Positions 25,695 through 35,298 of a stretch of DNA of 64,000 nucleotides are shown one piece after another. The position numbers were made by a program, and so were the translations under genes. The first letter of the stretch is position 1, and every line of letters starts with the position of its first letter. The stretch comes from JBGTGT01 sp051439375. Lineage in GTDB: Bacteria; Cyanobacteriota; Cyanobacteriia; Cyanobacteriales; Microcystaceae. The notes beneath the pieces were generated by a model. That model had not been told where the DNA came from. It worked only from the letters and a program-made list of their open reading frames with translations, and made no database searches. Location of the stretch: NCBI GenBank assembly GCA_051439375.1, contig JBFRWB010000246.1, forward strand, positions 1 through 64,000, read 5' to 3'.

Positions 25695-27995
25695 ATGTCT
25701 ATCCCCTTTTCTTCCCAAGAAATCGCCTCAGAAGGACTCAAACCCGAAGAATACCAAGAAATAGTACAACGCCTTGGCCGTCATCCGAATAAAGCGGAAT
25801 TAGGGATGTTTGGGGTAATGTGGTCAGAACACTGCTGTTATAAGAATTCTCGCCCTCTTTTATCCCAATTTCCGACTTCTGGCGATCGCATTTTGGTTGG
25901 CCCCGGTGAAAACGCTGGTGTGGTTGACTTAGGAGATGGACTCAGATTAGCCTTCAAAATTGAATCCCATAATCATCCCTCTGCAATTGAGCCATTTCAA
26001 GGGGCAGCAACGGGTGTTGGGGGAATTTTACGGGATATTTTTACCATGGGCGCACGTCCCATTGCTTGCTTGAATTCTCTAAGATTTGGCACATTAGATA
26101 ATCCTCGGACTCGCCGCATCTTTTCTGGTGTAGTTGAAGGGATTTCAAATTATGGTAATTGCGTTGGAGTCCCCACAGTCGGTGGAGAGGTATATTTTGA
26201 CCCAGCTTACAATGATAACCCCCTAGTGAACGCCATGGCACTCGGCCTGATGGAAACCACCGAAATCGTCAAATCTGGGGCTTCAGGCATGGGAAACCCC
26301 GTTTTATATGTTGGTTCGACCACTGGACGGGATGGAATGGGGGGCGCAAGCTTCGCCAGTGCCGAATTAACCGATGATTCGATGGATGACCGTCCTGCGG
26401 TGCAGGTAGGTGACCCTTTTCTGGAAAAATCCCTCATAGAAGCCTGTTTAGAGGCATTTAAGACGGGTGCAGTAGTAGCAGCGCAAGACATGGGGGCAGC
26501 AGGGATCACTTGTTCGACCTCAGAAATGGCAGCCAAGGGAGGCGTGGGAATTGAGTTAGATTTAGATAAAATTCCCGTGCGAGAGAGTGGAATGGTTCCC
26601 TATGAGTATCTTTTATCGGAATCCCAAGAAAGAATGTTATTTGTTGCTCAAAAAGGACGAGAACAAGAATTAATTGATATTTTTGAACGGTGGGAACTTC
26701 ATGCCGTTGTCGCAGGGAAAGTAATAGAAGAACCGATAGTAAGAATCTTATTTAATGGGGGAATAGCGGCGGAAATCCCTGCTTTAGCCTTGTCTGACAA
26801 TACACCAATTTATCATCGAGAATTATTAAAAGAACCGCCAGAATATGCCCAAAACGCATGGCAATGGCAAGAAGATACCTTACCCCCTTGTCAAGCAGCA
26901 GGAATTACAATTAACGAACAGTTTCAAACATGGAATGAAGTTTTAATCACCCTCTTAGATAGCCCATCCATTGCTTCAAAAAAATGGGTTTATCGTCAAT
27001 ATGACCATCAGGTACAAAATAACACGGTTTTAATGCCGGGGGGGGCTGATGCTGCTGTTATTCGAGTTCGTCCCATTGAGGCTAAACCCGAAACCTATAA
27101 GCTTGGGGTGGCTGCTACGACAGATTGTAATTCTCGGTATGTGTATTTGCATCCTTATGAGGGGTCGAAATATGCGGTGGCTGAAGCAGCCCGTAATCTC
27201 AGTTGTGTGGGGGCTGAACCTTTAGCGGTTACAGATAATCTCAATTTCGGTAGTCCCGAAAATTCGGTGGGATATTGGCAATTAGCCCTATCTTGTCGAG
27301 GAATTGCCGAAGCTTGTGCAGAGTTGAATACACCCGTCACGGGGGGCAATGTTTCCCTGTATAACGAGACCTTAGATTCACAAGGGAAGCCTACGCCTAT
27401 TTATCCGACCCCTGTTATTGGGATGGTGGGGTTAATTCCAGATATTACCAAAATTTGCGGTCAAGGATGGCAAAATTCGGGAGATTTAATCTATCTTTTG
27501 GGGGATGACAGTTTAACCTTTGGGGGGTCGGAATATTTAGCAATTCTTCACCAATTAGTAACAGGAAATCCGCCACAAATTGACTTTGAATTGGAGAAAA
27601 AGGTGCAAGAAGTTGTCCGTTATGGTATTCGTCAAGAATGGTTAAATTCTGCTCATGACTGTGCAGAAGGCGGGTTAACAGTTGCTTTGGCAGAATGTTG
27701 TATCAGTGGTCAATTGGGGGCTAAGGTTGAGTTAAATAAGTCTCAAATTCGTCTAGATAAGGTCTTATTTGGAGAAGGGGGAAGTCGAATTATTGTTTCG
27801 GTTAACCCTGCATTTGAAACAATTTGGCAAGATTATTTACAACAAGCGTTAGGGGATTTTTGGGCTAAAATTGGCCAAGTGACTGAGGAATTTTCTTTAA
27901 AAGTTATGGAATTAGATCAAGTTTCTTTAGTTAATCTTTTGCTTGAGGAAATAACAGAAACTTGGTCAACAGGAATTGAAAAAAGATTATCATGA
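25695..27995 (+). CDS. purL: Phosphoribosylformylglycinamidine synthase subunit PurL
   Basis: The 766-residue enzyme uses ATP and glutamine-derived ammonia to convert FGAR to FGAM in purine biosynthesis, together with PurQ and PurS. Family features include MWSEHCCYKNSRPLL near the start, KIESHNHPSAIEPFQGAATG, a long Gly-rich middle and AHDCAEGGLTVALAE in the second half. Length fits the small PurL type of cyanobacteria. It follows the CheA-like gene by 17 bp and could share its transcript, but the two are functionally unrelated. purF, which often follows purL in cyanobacteria, is not seen here. Confidence 0.96.
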   Translation: MSIPFSSQEIASEGLKPEEYQEIVQRLGRHPNKAELGMFGVMWSEHCCYKNSRPLLSQFPTSGDRILVGPGENAGVVDLGDGLRLAFKIESHNHPSAIEPFQGAATGVGGILRDIFTMGARPIACLNSLRFGTLDNPRTRRIFSGVVEGISNYGNCVGVPTVGGEVYFDPAYNDNPLVNAMALGLMETTEIVKSGASGMGNPVLYVGSTTGRDGMGGASFASAELTDDSMDDRPAVQVGDPFLEKSLIEACLEAFKTGAVVAAQDMGAAGITCSTSEMAAKGGVGIELDLDKIPVRESGMVPYEYLLSESQERMLFVAQKGREQELIDIFERWELHAVVAGKVIEEPIVRILFNGGIAAEIPALALSDNTPIYHRELLKEPPEYAQNAWQWQEDTLPPCQAAGITINEQFQTWNEVLITLLDSPSIASKKWVYRQYDHQVQNNTVLMPGGADAAVIRVRPIEAKPETYKLGVAATTDCNSRYVYLHPYEGSKYAVAEAARNLSCVGAEPLAVTDNLNFGSPENSVGYWQLALSCRGIAEACAELNTPVTGGNVSLYNETLDSQGKPTPIYPTPVIGMVGLIPDITKICGQGWQNSGDLIYLLGDDSLTFGGSEYLAILHQLVTGNPPQIDFELEKKVQEVVRYGIRQEWLNSAHDCAEGGLTVALAECCISGQLGAKVELNKSQIRLDKVLFGEGGSRIIVSVNPAFETIWQDYLQQALGDFWAKIGQVTEEFSLKVMELDQVSLVNLLLEEITETWSTGIEKRLS

Positions 27996-28224
27996 ATAAA
28001 TAATATGGGATAAAAAGACTCGCTGACCAAGTAAATAGACTAGCTAATGAGGATTGATCACTCATCGGTATTGAGAATTTATGTACCTAATATGTTTATA
28101 GCGTTTTCCACTCTCATTGGGATGGGGAAAGCGATCACTCATCAATTCTTCAGCTTTACCAATTTCCAAGATGAACACGGTTTATAATTGATAATCGTTA
28201 TTGTCTCATTTTAAAGGAAAAACA

Positions 28225-29454
28225 ATGGAACAATTTGATGTCATAATTATTGGAGCAGGACCCGCAGGTGGACATTGTAGCCGTTTATTAAGTAAATTAG
28301 GCTATCGTGTTCTATTAGTTGACCAATTAGAGAATTTTAAACAACATAATTATTCTAGTGCAGCGAGTCCTCTAGAAACCTTAGATTTATTTAATATTGA
28401 CCCTAATACGGTGGCTGCTTATTGGCAAAATATAGAGATTGTTTCTAGTAAAATTCATCGTTCTTGGAAATCGGATATATCTCTAGGTGTGGTTTTTAAT
28501 TTTGCAAAATTAAGACAATTTTTAGCAGAAGATAGTATTAGTAATGGGGGAAAAGTTTGGTTGGGGCATCGTTATCTTAAACATGAACAAACTGCTGATA
28601 AAACTTTAGTTACGTTACAAAAAAGAAAGGGAGGAAAGGTTACTATCTCTACTCAAGTATTAGTTGATGCAACGGGATATGCTAGATCAGTTATTTATCC
28701 CAATAAGAAAGAAAAGCCTAACTTTTCCAAAGGAATAGGAATTGAATATTTAATTAAAGTTGAGCCTGAAATTTATAAAACCTATGCTAATTCTCTACTC
28801 TTCTTCTTAGGTTATAAATGGAGTCCAAAGGGTTATTCTTGGATTTTTCCTATGGATAATAATTGTTTAAAAGTAGGTTCAGCGTTTATCGAAGGAGAAC
28901 ATAAAATTATTAAAGCATTAAAGCCATTAAGATATTATCTTGAGCAAATTATTGCAAATTATATTAAGATTAATCAATACCAATTAATTGAAAGTCATGG
29001 CTCAATTTTAGATTATTCATCAGGATTAAATGATATTTATTATCGAGATAATATTATTGCTATTGGAGATGCGGTTTCAACGGTTAACTGGTTAGGGGGT
29101 GAAGGAATTAGACATGGAATGCAGGGGGCTGAAATTGCTGCTAAATATATTCATCAATATTTAAACGGCAAAATAAATGATTTTTCGGCGTATCAGACTG
29201 AATCTAAAAAATGCTTTGAGAAACGTTGGAATCAATGTGATACAATCAGTAAAAAAGTTTATTTAGACTATAGCGATCGCAGAATAGACCAAGGAGTTAA
29301 TTATCTGAAATACCTTAATACTCAGGATATAATGGACATTTTATTTTATTATAAATTAGAAAAAGTATCCAAAGGACTAAAACAGTATCTAGGGAAAAAA
29401 CTAGATAAGTTTAAACAGTGGTTGTTCAGTGTATTTGGATTAAGAAGTAATTAA
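28225..29454 (+). CDS. Geranylgeranyl-reductase-family FAD-dependent oxidoreductase
   Basis: The ATG at 28225 is chosen because AAAGGAAA lies 4-11 nt upstream and the FAD-binding strand (FDVIIIGAGPAGGHCSRLL) starts at once; 409 residues result. A second FAD motif IIAIGDAVSTVNWLGGEGIR lies near residue 285. This pattern belongs to the family of ChlP (chlorophyll/tocopherol side-chain reductase) and archaeal lipid reductases. It differs clearly from canonical cyanobacterial ChlP, being Lys-rich and shorter at the C-terminus, so the substrate is uncertain. It converges with the next gene, and the two overlap by 4 bp. Confidence 0.75.
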   Translation: MEQFDVIIIGAGPAGGHCSRLLSKLGYRVLLVDQLENFKQHNYSSAASPLETLDLFNIDPNTVAAYWQNIEIVSSKIHRSWKSDISLGVVFNFAKLRQFLAEDSISNGGKVWLGHRYLKHEQTADKTLVTLQKRKGGKVTISTQVLVDATGYARSVIYPNKKEKPNFSKGIGIEYLIKVEPEIYKTYANSLLFFLGYKWSPKGYSWIFPMDNNCLKVGSAFIEGEHKIIKALKPLRYYLEQIIANYIKINQYQLIESHGSILDYSSGLNDIYYRDNIIAIGDAVSTVNWLGGEGIRHGMQGAEIAAKYIHQYLNGKINDFSAYQTESKKCFEKRWNQCDTISKKVYLDYSDRRIDQGVNYLKYLNTQDIMDILFYYKLEKVSKGLKQYLGKKLDKFKQWLFSVFGLRSN

Positions 29455-30707
29455 TGGATAAAAGAAAAAACAAGACTGTGTAGGGACTTAAACCAAAGAA
29501 TAGAGGAAACATAAAGTCCCCACATTAAAATTGATATAAATTGTTGATTTCGACGTAAGATTAAAATGCCTGATACCATAAACGTTAAGATTAAGGCAGA
29601 CATTAACAATAAAACATCTTGGTTATTAGAAAATTGAAATAAATTGCCAAAAAGGTCAAAATAAAGGCTCAATCCTCCAATAAAGGTTATAACCGCAAGG
29701 CTAAAGAGAAACCAACTCCATCGTAATGGATAGATGCGATCGCTCGGCCAATGATAAGCATAACTGAGTGTCATCCCGCCTATTAGGGCAAAAATAGGAT
29801 AGATTGACAACCATAGGGGAAAAGGTGTGAATAAATTGCTTAAAACTGCTCCTAAACCCATTATACTTACCAAAACAATCACAAATTTAGCCCAACTCCA
29901 CTGAGATTCTTTCCATGCTAATTTCCAACCATCGTTCAGAAAAATTAACCAAGGAAGGGAAAATAAGAGTAATTTTAACCAAGCTAGGGGAGAAAAATGA
30001 CTTATTTCTAGGTTAAAATCCCGTAAAGAAGACAGCATTTCCCTTTCTATGACAAAATAGCCATAATAAGCTAACAAAAACACAGCCCCCAAGATTGCTC
30101 CTAGCCAAAAGTAACCCGAAGTGATTAATCTAGGTGTATCCCAACAAAGAAAGGTAAAAAGAGCGATAAAAAAGAGAATTCCGACCCAATAATTGAATAA
30201 GATTAAAATACCTGCACTTAACCCCACACCTAATGACCAACGAAGATCCCGACGCGATCGCAAACCACAGGTAAAAAGAAGAATGGCTAATAAAAGAATA
30301 CAGCCATTAAGAGAAACTGTACGACCTTGAATAAAGATAGGAAGAAAAGTTAGGTAGATAATCCCTGAAAATAAGGCAGGAAGACGAAATCTAAAGACTT
30401 CTTTCCCTAAATTGTACAGTAGGGGAACGGATAGAGCAGTGGCGATTCCATTAATAATGAGAAGTAACCAAGGAAAATTGAGGGGGAAAGAGGCGATCGC
30501 CATCTCCCAATGAGCTAACGGAGAGGAAACGGGAAAAATACTGAGATTAATTGAGTCAAAGTTATTTATCTTCCAAAAATCTGAGTTAATAAAACATAAG
30601 ACCATACCCGCTAAGAATAGTCCTAATCCTGTCCCTATTTCACGCCATTGGCTTTCGTGGCGTAGTTGATTTCCTGACCGATCCCACGCAAACGTTAAAC
30701 GACTCAT
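29451..30707 (-). CDS. GT39-like membrane glycosyltransferase (ArnT/PMT-related)
   Basis: The 418-residue protein has about ten hydrophobic segments. The layout follows lipid-linked-sugar glycosyltransferases of the GT39/PMT group: an N-terminal loop after the first helix, then NLGKEVFRFRLPALFSGIIY and a helix-rich C-terminus. Canonical members carry an acidic pair in the first periplasmic loop; here NSDFWKINNFDSIN offers candidate aspartates. Such enzymes move a sugar from a polyprenyl phosphate to a periplasmic acceptor. Target and sugar are unknown. It is transcribed alone on the minus strand. Confidence 0.6.
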   Translation of the reverse strand: MSRLTFAWDRSGNQLRHESQWREIGTGLGLFLAGMVLCFINSDFWKINNFDSINLSIFPVSSPLAHWEMAIASFPLNFPWLLLIINGIATALSVPLLYNLGKEVFRFRLPALFSGIIYLTFLPIFIQGRTVSLNGCILLLAILLFTCGLRSRRDLRWSLGVGLSAGILILFNYWVGILFFIALFTFLCWDTPRLITSGYFWLGAILGAVFLLAYYGYFVIEREMLSSLRDFNLEISHFSPLAWLKLLLFSLPWLIFLNDGWKLAWKESQWSWAKFVIVLVSIMGLGAVLSNLFTPFPLWLSIYPIFALIGGMTLSYAYHWPSDRIYPLRWSWFLFSLAVITFIGGLSLYFDLFGNLFQFSNNQDVLLLMSALILTFMVSGILILRRNQQFISILMWGLYVSSILWFKSLHSLVFSFIH

Positions 30708-30731
30708 CTTTAAACTTATCTAAAATCAAGG

Positions 30732-30905
30732 TTAATTGAGCTTTAAGAGAGTAGAAGATTGATTTGAGAGGGTATTTTCGTGGTTATCATAGTCTTCTCC
30801 CCAGTAAATCATTACCTTACCAATTCCTTCTATCTCTAGTCCCCATTGTAAAAGCAATTTCCGTATCTCAAAGGGACTTTTTATAGTATTTTTGGAATTG
30901 TTCCC
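30732..30905 (-). other. Short open frame without clear start (possible remnant or small protein)
   Basis: Fifty-eight codons are open between two stops upstream of the GT39-like gene. The middle reads SPFEIRKLLLQWGLEIEGIG and then KVMIYWGEDYDNHENTL, which looks protein-like rather than random. The only ATG is internal and late. It may be a remnant of a larger gene or a small protein with a non-ATG start; I do not recognise it. Confidence 0.25.
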
Positions 30906-30994
30906 TCAGCAAAAAAAATCAGTAAATTTACTTATGACTCTTAAGGTAAAGCTTCTTTTTGATTAGTTGATCCTAAAAGATAAGAAATAGCTAT

Positions 30995-31435
30995 TTATTT
31001 CATTCTTCGTTCTATTGCCGCAATTTCTTCAATTCTTTCCTTTTCTTCTGCATCTAAATCCGTCGAAAACCAAGCGTCTAAAATCTCCTTGGCAATGTCT
31101 GGGGTAGTTGCTCTAAGACTGATCACTAACACATTAGCATCATTCCAACGTCTTGCACCCTGTGCCGTGGCCGCATCCCCACACAGTGCAGCCCGAATTC
31201 CCTGCACCTTATTGGCAACAATTGACGCTCCTGTGCCAGTGTAACAGAAGAGTACCCCATAATCTGCTTGTCCTTGAGCTACTGTCTGAGCGAGTTTTTC
31301 CGATGCAGTCGTCCATGGTAAGGGATGAGCATTAAGGATCCCTAATAAAATAACCTCAAAGTCCCGTTTGCACAGTTCTTTAACGACATAATCGGTTAAA
31401 TAGGTTTTTTCATCACTGGCGATCGCAATTTTCAT
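30995..31435 (-). CDS. RpiB/LacAB-family sugar-phosphate isomerase
   Basis: The 146-residue protein has the RpiB fold signature. The catalytic cysteine is C64 in LFCYTGTGASIVANKVQGIR, with the anion-hole glycines just after. ARRWNDANVLVISLR is also family-typical. The N-terminal DDH/GCD motif that binds the sugar phosphate in type RpiB is replaced by ASDEKT, so activity on ribose-5-phosphate is not assured. LacA/B-like or uncharacterised isomerase activity is possible. A family role is isomerisation of an aldose to a ketose phosphate in the cytoplasm. Confidence 0.8.
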   Translation of the reverse strand: MKIAIASDEKTYLTDYVVKELCKRDFEVILLGILNAHPLPWTTASEKLAQTVAQGQADYGVLFCYTGTGASIVANKVQGIRAALCGDAATAQGARRWNDANVLVISLRATTPDIAKEILDAWFSTDLDAEEKERIEEIAAIERRMK

Positions 31436-31436
31436 G

Positions 31437-31537
31437 GTTCAGGGGTTTAGGAGTTCAGAAGTTCAGGAGTTGTAGGGGCGGGTTTATCCAGTTAATTAGT
31501 AGGGAAACCCAGAATTAAGTTAAAAACCCACCCTCAC
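31437..31537. repeat. MITE-like repeat in front of rpiB-like gene
   Basis: A run of GGAGTTCAGAAGTTCAGGAG repeats (31450-31470) is followed by an imperfect inverted repeat. GTAGGGGCGGGTTT is at about 31473 and AAACCCACCCTCAC ends at 31537 (11 of 14 match). The GTTCAGAAGTTCAGGAG type also appears near 36521 and, in reverse, near 57990. Confidence 0.45.
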
Positions 31538-31550
31538 TTAACTTACTAAC

Positions 31551-33743
31551 TTATTGACTTGGAATTTGATAACCTCTGCGTCTTAGCACATCAGCCGCCT
31601 CCCGTCCGGGGGCGTAGTTGTAACCAAACTGAGCGTTATCATCCATAATTTGGGGAGTTACCACAATTACAACTTCAGTTCGTTCTGTTTCATCGGATTG
31701 ACTTCTAAATAATGCCCCCAAAATGGGAATATCGCCCAAAATTGGAACTTTTGAGGAAACACTACGGTCCGATTCCTGAATTACCCCAGATAGAATTAAG
31801 GTTTGTCCATCCCGCAATCGTACCAACCCAGAAGTTAATTCCCGTCGATTAAGGAGATTAAGCACGTTAATTGTACCATCCCCACTATCAAATTCCTGCT
31901 GTGCGCCAACCGCGGCAACGGTGGGACTGACAGACAGATTAACAAAGCCATTATCGTCAACTTTGTCCACATTAACTACTAAAGTTAACCCTGCGTCTGC
32001 TAGGACAGGTGTAGTTGTTCGTACCCCACTTAAGGGATCAACCGAGGTATCCACACTTTCAATCACCTTTTGAGTTAGTTTAACGGTTGCTTCCTGACCT
32101 TCTTGTACAACTAGGGTGGGATCCGTCAGTATTTTAGCGTTACCGCTTTCGATTTCTGTTTCGATTAAAGCAAGGAATTTACGGGGATTTTGGAAGAAAG
32201 CCGGAATTTCTTCTGTCAAATCAAGAGTAGTTTCCGTAATAGAAAACTCTGAGATTCCAGTGGCAAAGGGATTATTTGAGTTACTAACGCCTATACCAGA
32301 AGGAAAGAAATTCAAATCATCGGTATCTACAGAGTTAGAAAACCTTGGAACAGTAATCACTTGTCTGTCATTGATGTCAAAAAGAATATTTCCCCCTTCA
32401 GCCAATGGATTCTCAATCACAGGTGGATTAGTTACTCGACCGATATCGCTATCGAGATCAATGCCTCGAACGGGGCTACTTGTTCCAAAGCGAAGGGTAG
32501 CCGATCCATTATCCTGCACAAAAAAGCTATCATTAACCCCAAAAGAGAAACTGGAACTAAAATCTTGGACGTTATCTAAGTTAATATCTACCACCTTTAC
32601 ATTAATTGCCACTTGACGACGACGAGCATCCAATTGGGTCAATAAAGAGGTTGCGATCGCCACCTGACGAGGTTCTCCTACCATCGTAATCGAGTTTAAA
32701 CGGTCATCAGTGGAAACCCGTAATCCCGTTAATAACAAGGGCGCACCCGTTCCCCCTTCCTGTGCTGCTTGAATCGCTTCTAAGTTGGCTGGAACTTCCC
32801 GTCGTCCAATTACTCGTCCCGTTAGCGGATCAGTAATATCTTCGGTTTGGGTGACTAAACGTTGAAATTCTGCCCCCTGAGAGGCTAAAAAAGTCCCTGC
32901 GTTAAAGGATTTGACTTGATTAAGGCGAATGGTACGGCTAATCAAATTTAAAGCTTCTGGGGGTAAATTAGCACCCACATAAATCGTCCGTCCTCTGCGG
33001 TTAGCTTGCAGTCCCGACACTATCAATACAGTGTTAAAGACATCTTCAAGGGATTCATTGGTAAAGTTTAGGGAAATGGTGGCATCTCCTCCCCCTTCTC
33101 CACCTTCCTCGCCCGTCGCAGTGTTATAAACCATATTTAACCCTGCATATTCAGCTAAGACTTCTAAAACCTTACTAGCAGGGGCATCTTGTAGTACCAA
33201 GCGAGGAATTATTACATTTGTTCCTAGGGTAATGCGATCAGCCGTCGCATTAATATTGGACACAGCCATGTCCCCAACAGGAGGAGCGATCGCTCTAGGT
33301 AAAATAGGGGCAGCTGGAGCTTGTGGGGTCAGTAAATCCTGTCCATTTCCCGTTTCATTGTCAATAATAATCTCTGGTTGTGGCACTAAAATATCTGGTT
33401 GAGCTTGTGCCAAAAAGGAAGGAGGGGTTAAAGATGTTGAATCTGGAAAATTTAAGAAAGATTGAGAAGATAAATCTTGTTTGGTTATTGATGCGGAAGG
33501 AATTAAAGCTGTTTTTTCTGATGATTTTTCCCATGATGGGGTTTGATAACCATCAAGAACTTGCCCTGAAATCGTTGCTTCTCCCGATGAATCAATCACG
33601 ATCATCTCTGGAATATTGGCCGTTGCTGGAAGATTGGCCGTTGATGGGACAAAGGGATGGGCTTCTTTAGCTTGGCTAGGAGAGCCACTCAGAATAGCTA
33701 AAAGAGAGCCACTCACCATTAGCGGATAATAAAAACTTTTCAC
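31551..33743 (-). CDS. pilQ: Type IV pilus secretin PilQ
   Basis: This 730-residue outer-membrane secretin forms the pore through which the pilus fibre leaves the cell. A signal peptide (about 1-25) is followed by a low-complexity region to about 150. An STN-like domain (about 185-265, LVLQDAPASKVLEVLAEYAG) and secretin N-domain repeats come next. The secretin core near the C-terminus contains VTQKVIESVDTS-like strands and the LRDGQTLILSGVI and VPILGDIPILGALF motifs. It is the last gene of a pilM-pilN-pilO-pilQ cluster on the minus strand, 72 bp after pilO. Confidence 0.95.
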   Translation of the reverse strand: MKSFYYPLMVSGSLLAILSGSPSQAKEAHPFVPSTANLPATANIPEMIVIDSSGEATISGQVLDGYQTPSWEKSSEKTALIPSASITKQDLSSQSFLNFPDSTSLTPPSFLAQAQPDILVPQPEIIIDNETGNGQDLLTPQAPAAPILPRAIAPPVGDMAVSNINATADRITLGTNVIIPRLVLQDAPASKVLEVLAEYAGLNMVYNTATGEEGGEGGGDATISLNFTNESLEDVFNTVLIVSGLQANRRGRTIYVGANLPPEALNLISRTIRLNQVKSFNAGTFLASQGAEFQRLVTQTEDITDPLTGRVIGRREVPANLEAIQAAQEGGTGAPLLLTGLRVSTDDRLNSITMVGEPRQVAIATSLLTQLDARRRQVAINVKVVDINLDNVQDFSSSFSFGVNDSFFVQDNGSATLRFGTSSPVRGIDLDSDIGRVTNPPVIENPLAEGGNILFDINDRQVITVPRFSNSVDTDDLNFFPSGIGVSNSNNPFATGISEFSITETTLDLTEEIPAFFQNPRKFLALIETEIESGNAKILTDPTLVVQEGQEATVKLTQKVIESVDTSVDPLSGVRTTTPVLADAGLTLVVNVDKVDDNGFVNLSVSPTVAAVGAQQEFDSGDGTINVLNLLNRRELTSGLVRLRDGQTLILSGVIQESDRSVSSKVPILGDIPILGALFRSQSDETERTEVVIVVTPQIMDDNAQFGYNYAPGREAADVLRRRGYQIPSQ

Positions 33744-33815
33744 GATTCACTCCTCTACCGAAACAAAATAGTTTAATCACACACACATAAAAGGGTTGCC
33801 CCTTAACACACTTTA

Positions 33816-34541
33816 CTAATTAGCTAAGATAACATCCAAAGTAAATTGAGCGTTTAAAGTAGCAGGGGTTTCAGGATTAGGAATAGCGTAAACTTCCTGA
33901 TCTGGATCCTCTATTAATGTAACAGGAAGTTTACCTTCCTCATCGTCTCTTTGGGGAGAAGCCGTTAAATTTCTCACCACAATTAGGGGTTGCAATCGTT
34001 CAATATCCCGTAAAAAGGCTTGAACATCCTTGTAAGTTCCAGTTATGTTGAGAGAATAACTTTGGCGTTTTAGCTTGCCATTCGCTCCTGCTCCTAAACT
34101 GCCGTCATTAACCACGTTAGTTGCCCCAGCAGGTTGAAAACTATTCATCGTAACATTGCGAGCATTCACAAAGCGATTAAGGTCGAGCAAAATGGTATTC
34201 AAAGTACTAGGTTGAGCGTAAAGAGATAAGACCTGTTGTTTGGTCAACTCTACCCGTTTTAACTCAGCTTCTAAGCTAACCTGTTCTTGATCCAGTTTCC
34301 CTGACTGTCTAGCCTCTACTTGAGCTTGTTTATCAGCTTCTTGATCTTTAAGTTCGTTTAATTCGCTAAAGGCTGGTAAGCCAAAATTCATGAGTAAATA
34401 ACCTGCAGTTAGTAATCCCAACGCACCGATGGCAATCCCACTCACTTTGGGGGTAAATGTAACACCAAAGGCCGTCGGGTACTCCACCTCCTCTTCAAAT
34501 TCCTGATCCTCTTCCGGGGTAAATTCTTCGGTATAGGTCAT
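33816..34541 (-). CDS. pilO: Type IV pilus assembly protein PilO
   Basis: The 241-residue bitopic protein has an acidic cytoplasmic N-terminus (EEFTPEEDQEFEEEVEYP) and a membrane helix at about 36-55. A coiled coil and a periplasmic ferredoxin-like domain follow. With PilN it forms the inner-membrane alignment complex of the pilus. Its start overlaps the pilN stop by 4 bp, indicating translational coupling. The C-terminal extension is longer than proteobacterial PilO and ends in DPDQEVYAIPNPE-like sequence. A separate PilP gene is absent, as is usual in cyanobacteria. Confidence 0.9.
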   Translation of the reverse strand: MTYTEEFTPEEDQEFEEEVEYPTAFGVTFTPKVSGIAIGALGLLTAGYLLMNFGLPAFSELNELKDQEADKQAQVEARQSGKLDQEQVSLEAELKRVELTKQQVLSLYAQPSTLNTILLDLNRFVNARNVTMNSFQPAGATNVVNDGSLGAGANGKLKRQSYSLNITGTYKDVQAFLRDIERLQPLIVVRNLTASPQRDDEEGKLPVTLIEDPDQEVYAIPNPETPATLNAQFTLDVILAN

Positions 34542-35293
34542 TTCATTGCTCCTGTTTGTTCAAGGGTTTTTAAACGACTGACTAAGCCTACCGCACCGCG
34601 ACTGGCCAACTCACGGCGCATTTGGCTCGCGGGCAGGTCGTTTAACTGAGTGGTAATACTAAATGCTACTGCATCGGGAATAATTGCCGAATTGTAGGGA
34701 GAATTGTCCCCTAGATCAATCCCTACCTCCGTCTGTTCCGCAGATTCAATTTTAGTTCGGTCTGCTTTGAGAAAACGAGAATTTTGCAAGGTTAACAAAA
34801 AGTCATTGACTGCATCGTAACTTTGAGCGACCCCACTTAGAGTCAGTTGAGTACCGGGTGCTTGTCCTTCAGCCGCAGCCGTTTTATTTTCTTGTAAGCT
34901 ATTGATCTGGACGGTTTCTGGGGTTTGATTTTTCAGTTCTTCGAGTAAAGCTGACCAAGGCCGAATCTGATTGAAGACACTGACAAGTGCCGCAACCTCT
35001 CCATTGGCTGTCTCAATTTGGGCTTTGATTTCTTCAATGGATTTAGCTTGTTCAGCAAGTTTACTCAAGGTTTGATCGAGTTCCGCAATATTGCTTTCGG
35101 TTTGTCCCTTTTGAAAGTTCAAGAAGGCAATAAATCCCCCTGTTAAGGCCACCAAAGCCAACGCTACCCCTGCCCCAATAAAAAGGGGCGTTTGTTGTTT
35201 CAAGGAAACACCGGGGGCTTGTTTCGTTGCCGTGGTGGTTTTGGTGGTTTCTAAGTGGCGATCGCTTAAAAAGTTAATATCAAGGCCATACAT
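34538..35293 (-). CDS. pilN: Type IV pilus assembly protein PilN
   Basis: The 251-residue protein begins with YGLDINFLSDR, the conserved PilN cytoplasmic motif that binds PilM. A membrane helix at about 38-60, a coiled coil and a periplasmic domain follow. The gene sits 5 bp after pilM and overlaps pilO by 4 bp, so the three are one operon. Confidence 0.9.
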   Translation of the reverse strand: MYGLDINFLSDRHLETTKTTTATKQAPGVSLKQQTPLFIGAGVALALVALTGGFIAFLNFQKGQTESNIAELDQTLSKLAEQAKSIEEIKAQIETANGEVAALVSVFNQIRPWSALLEELKNQTPETVQINSLQENKTAAAEGQAPGTQLTLSGVAQSYDAVNDFLLTLQNSRFLKADRTKIESAEQTEVGIDLGDNSPYNSAIIPDAVAFSITTQLNDLPASQMRRELASRGAVGLVSRLKTLEQTGAMK

Positions 35294-35298
35294 GGCAA

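Noticed and set aside
32116..32616. A 166-codon plus-strand frame inside pilQ
   Set aside because: It is fully antisense to the conserved secretin region and reads as low-information sequence.
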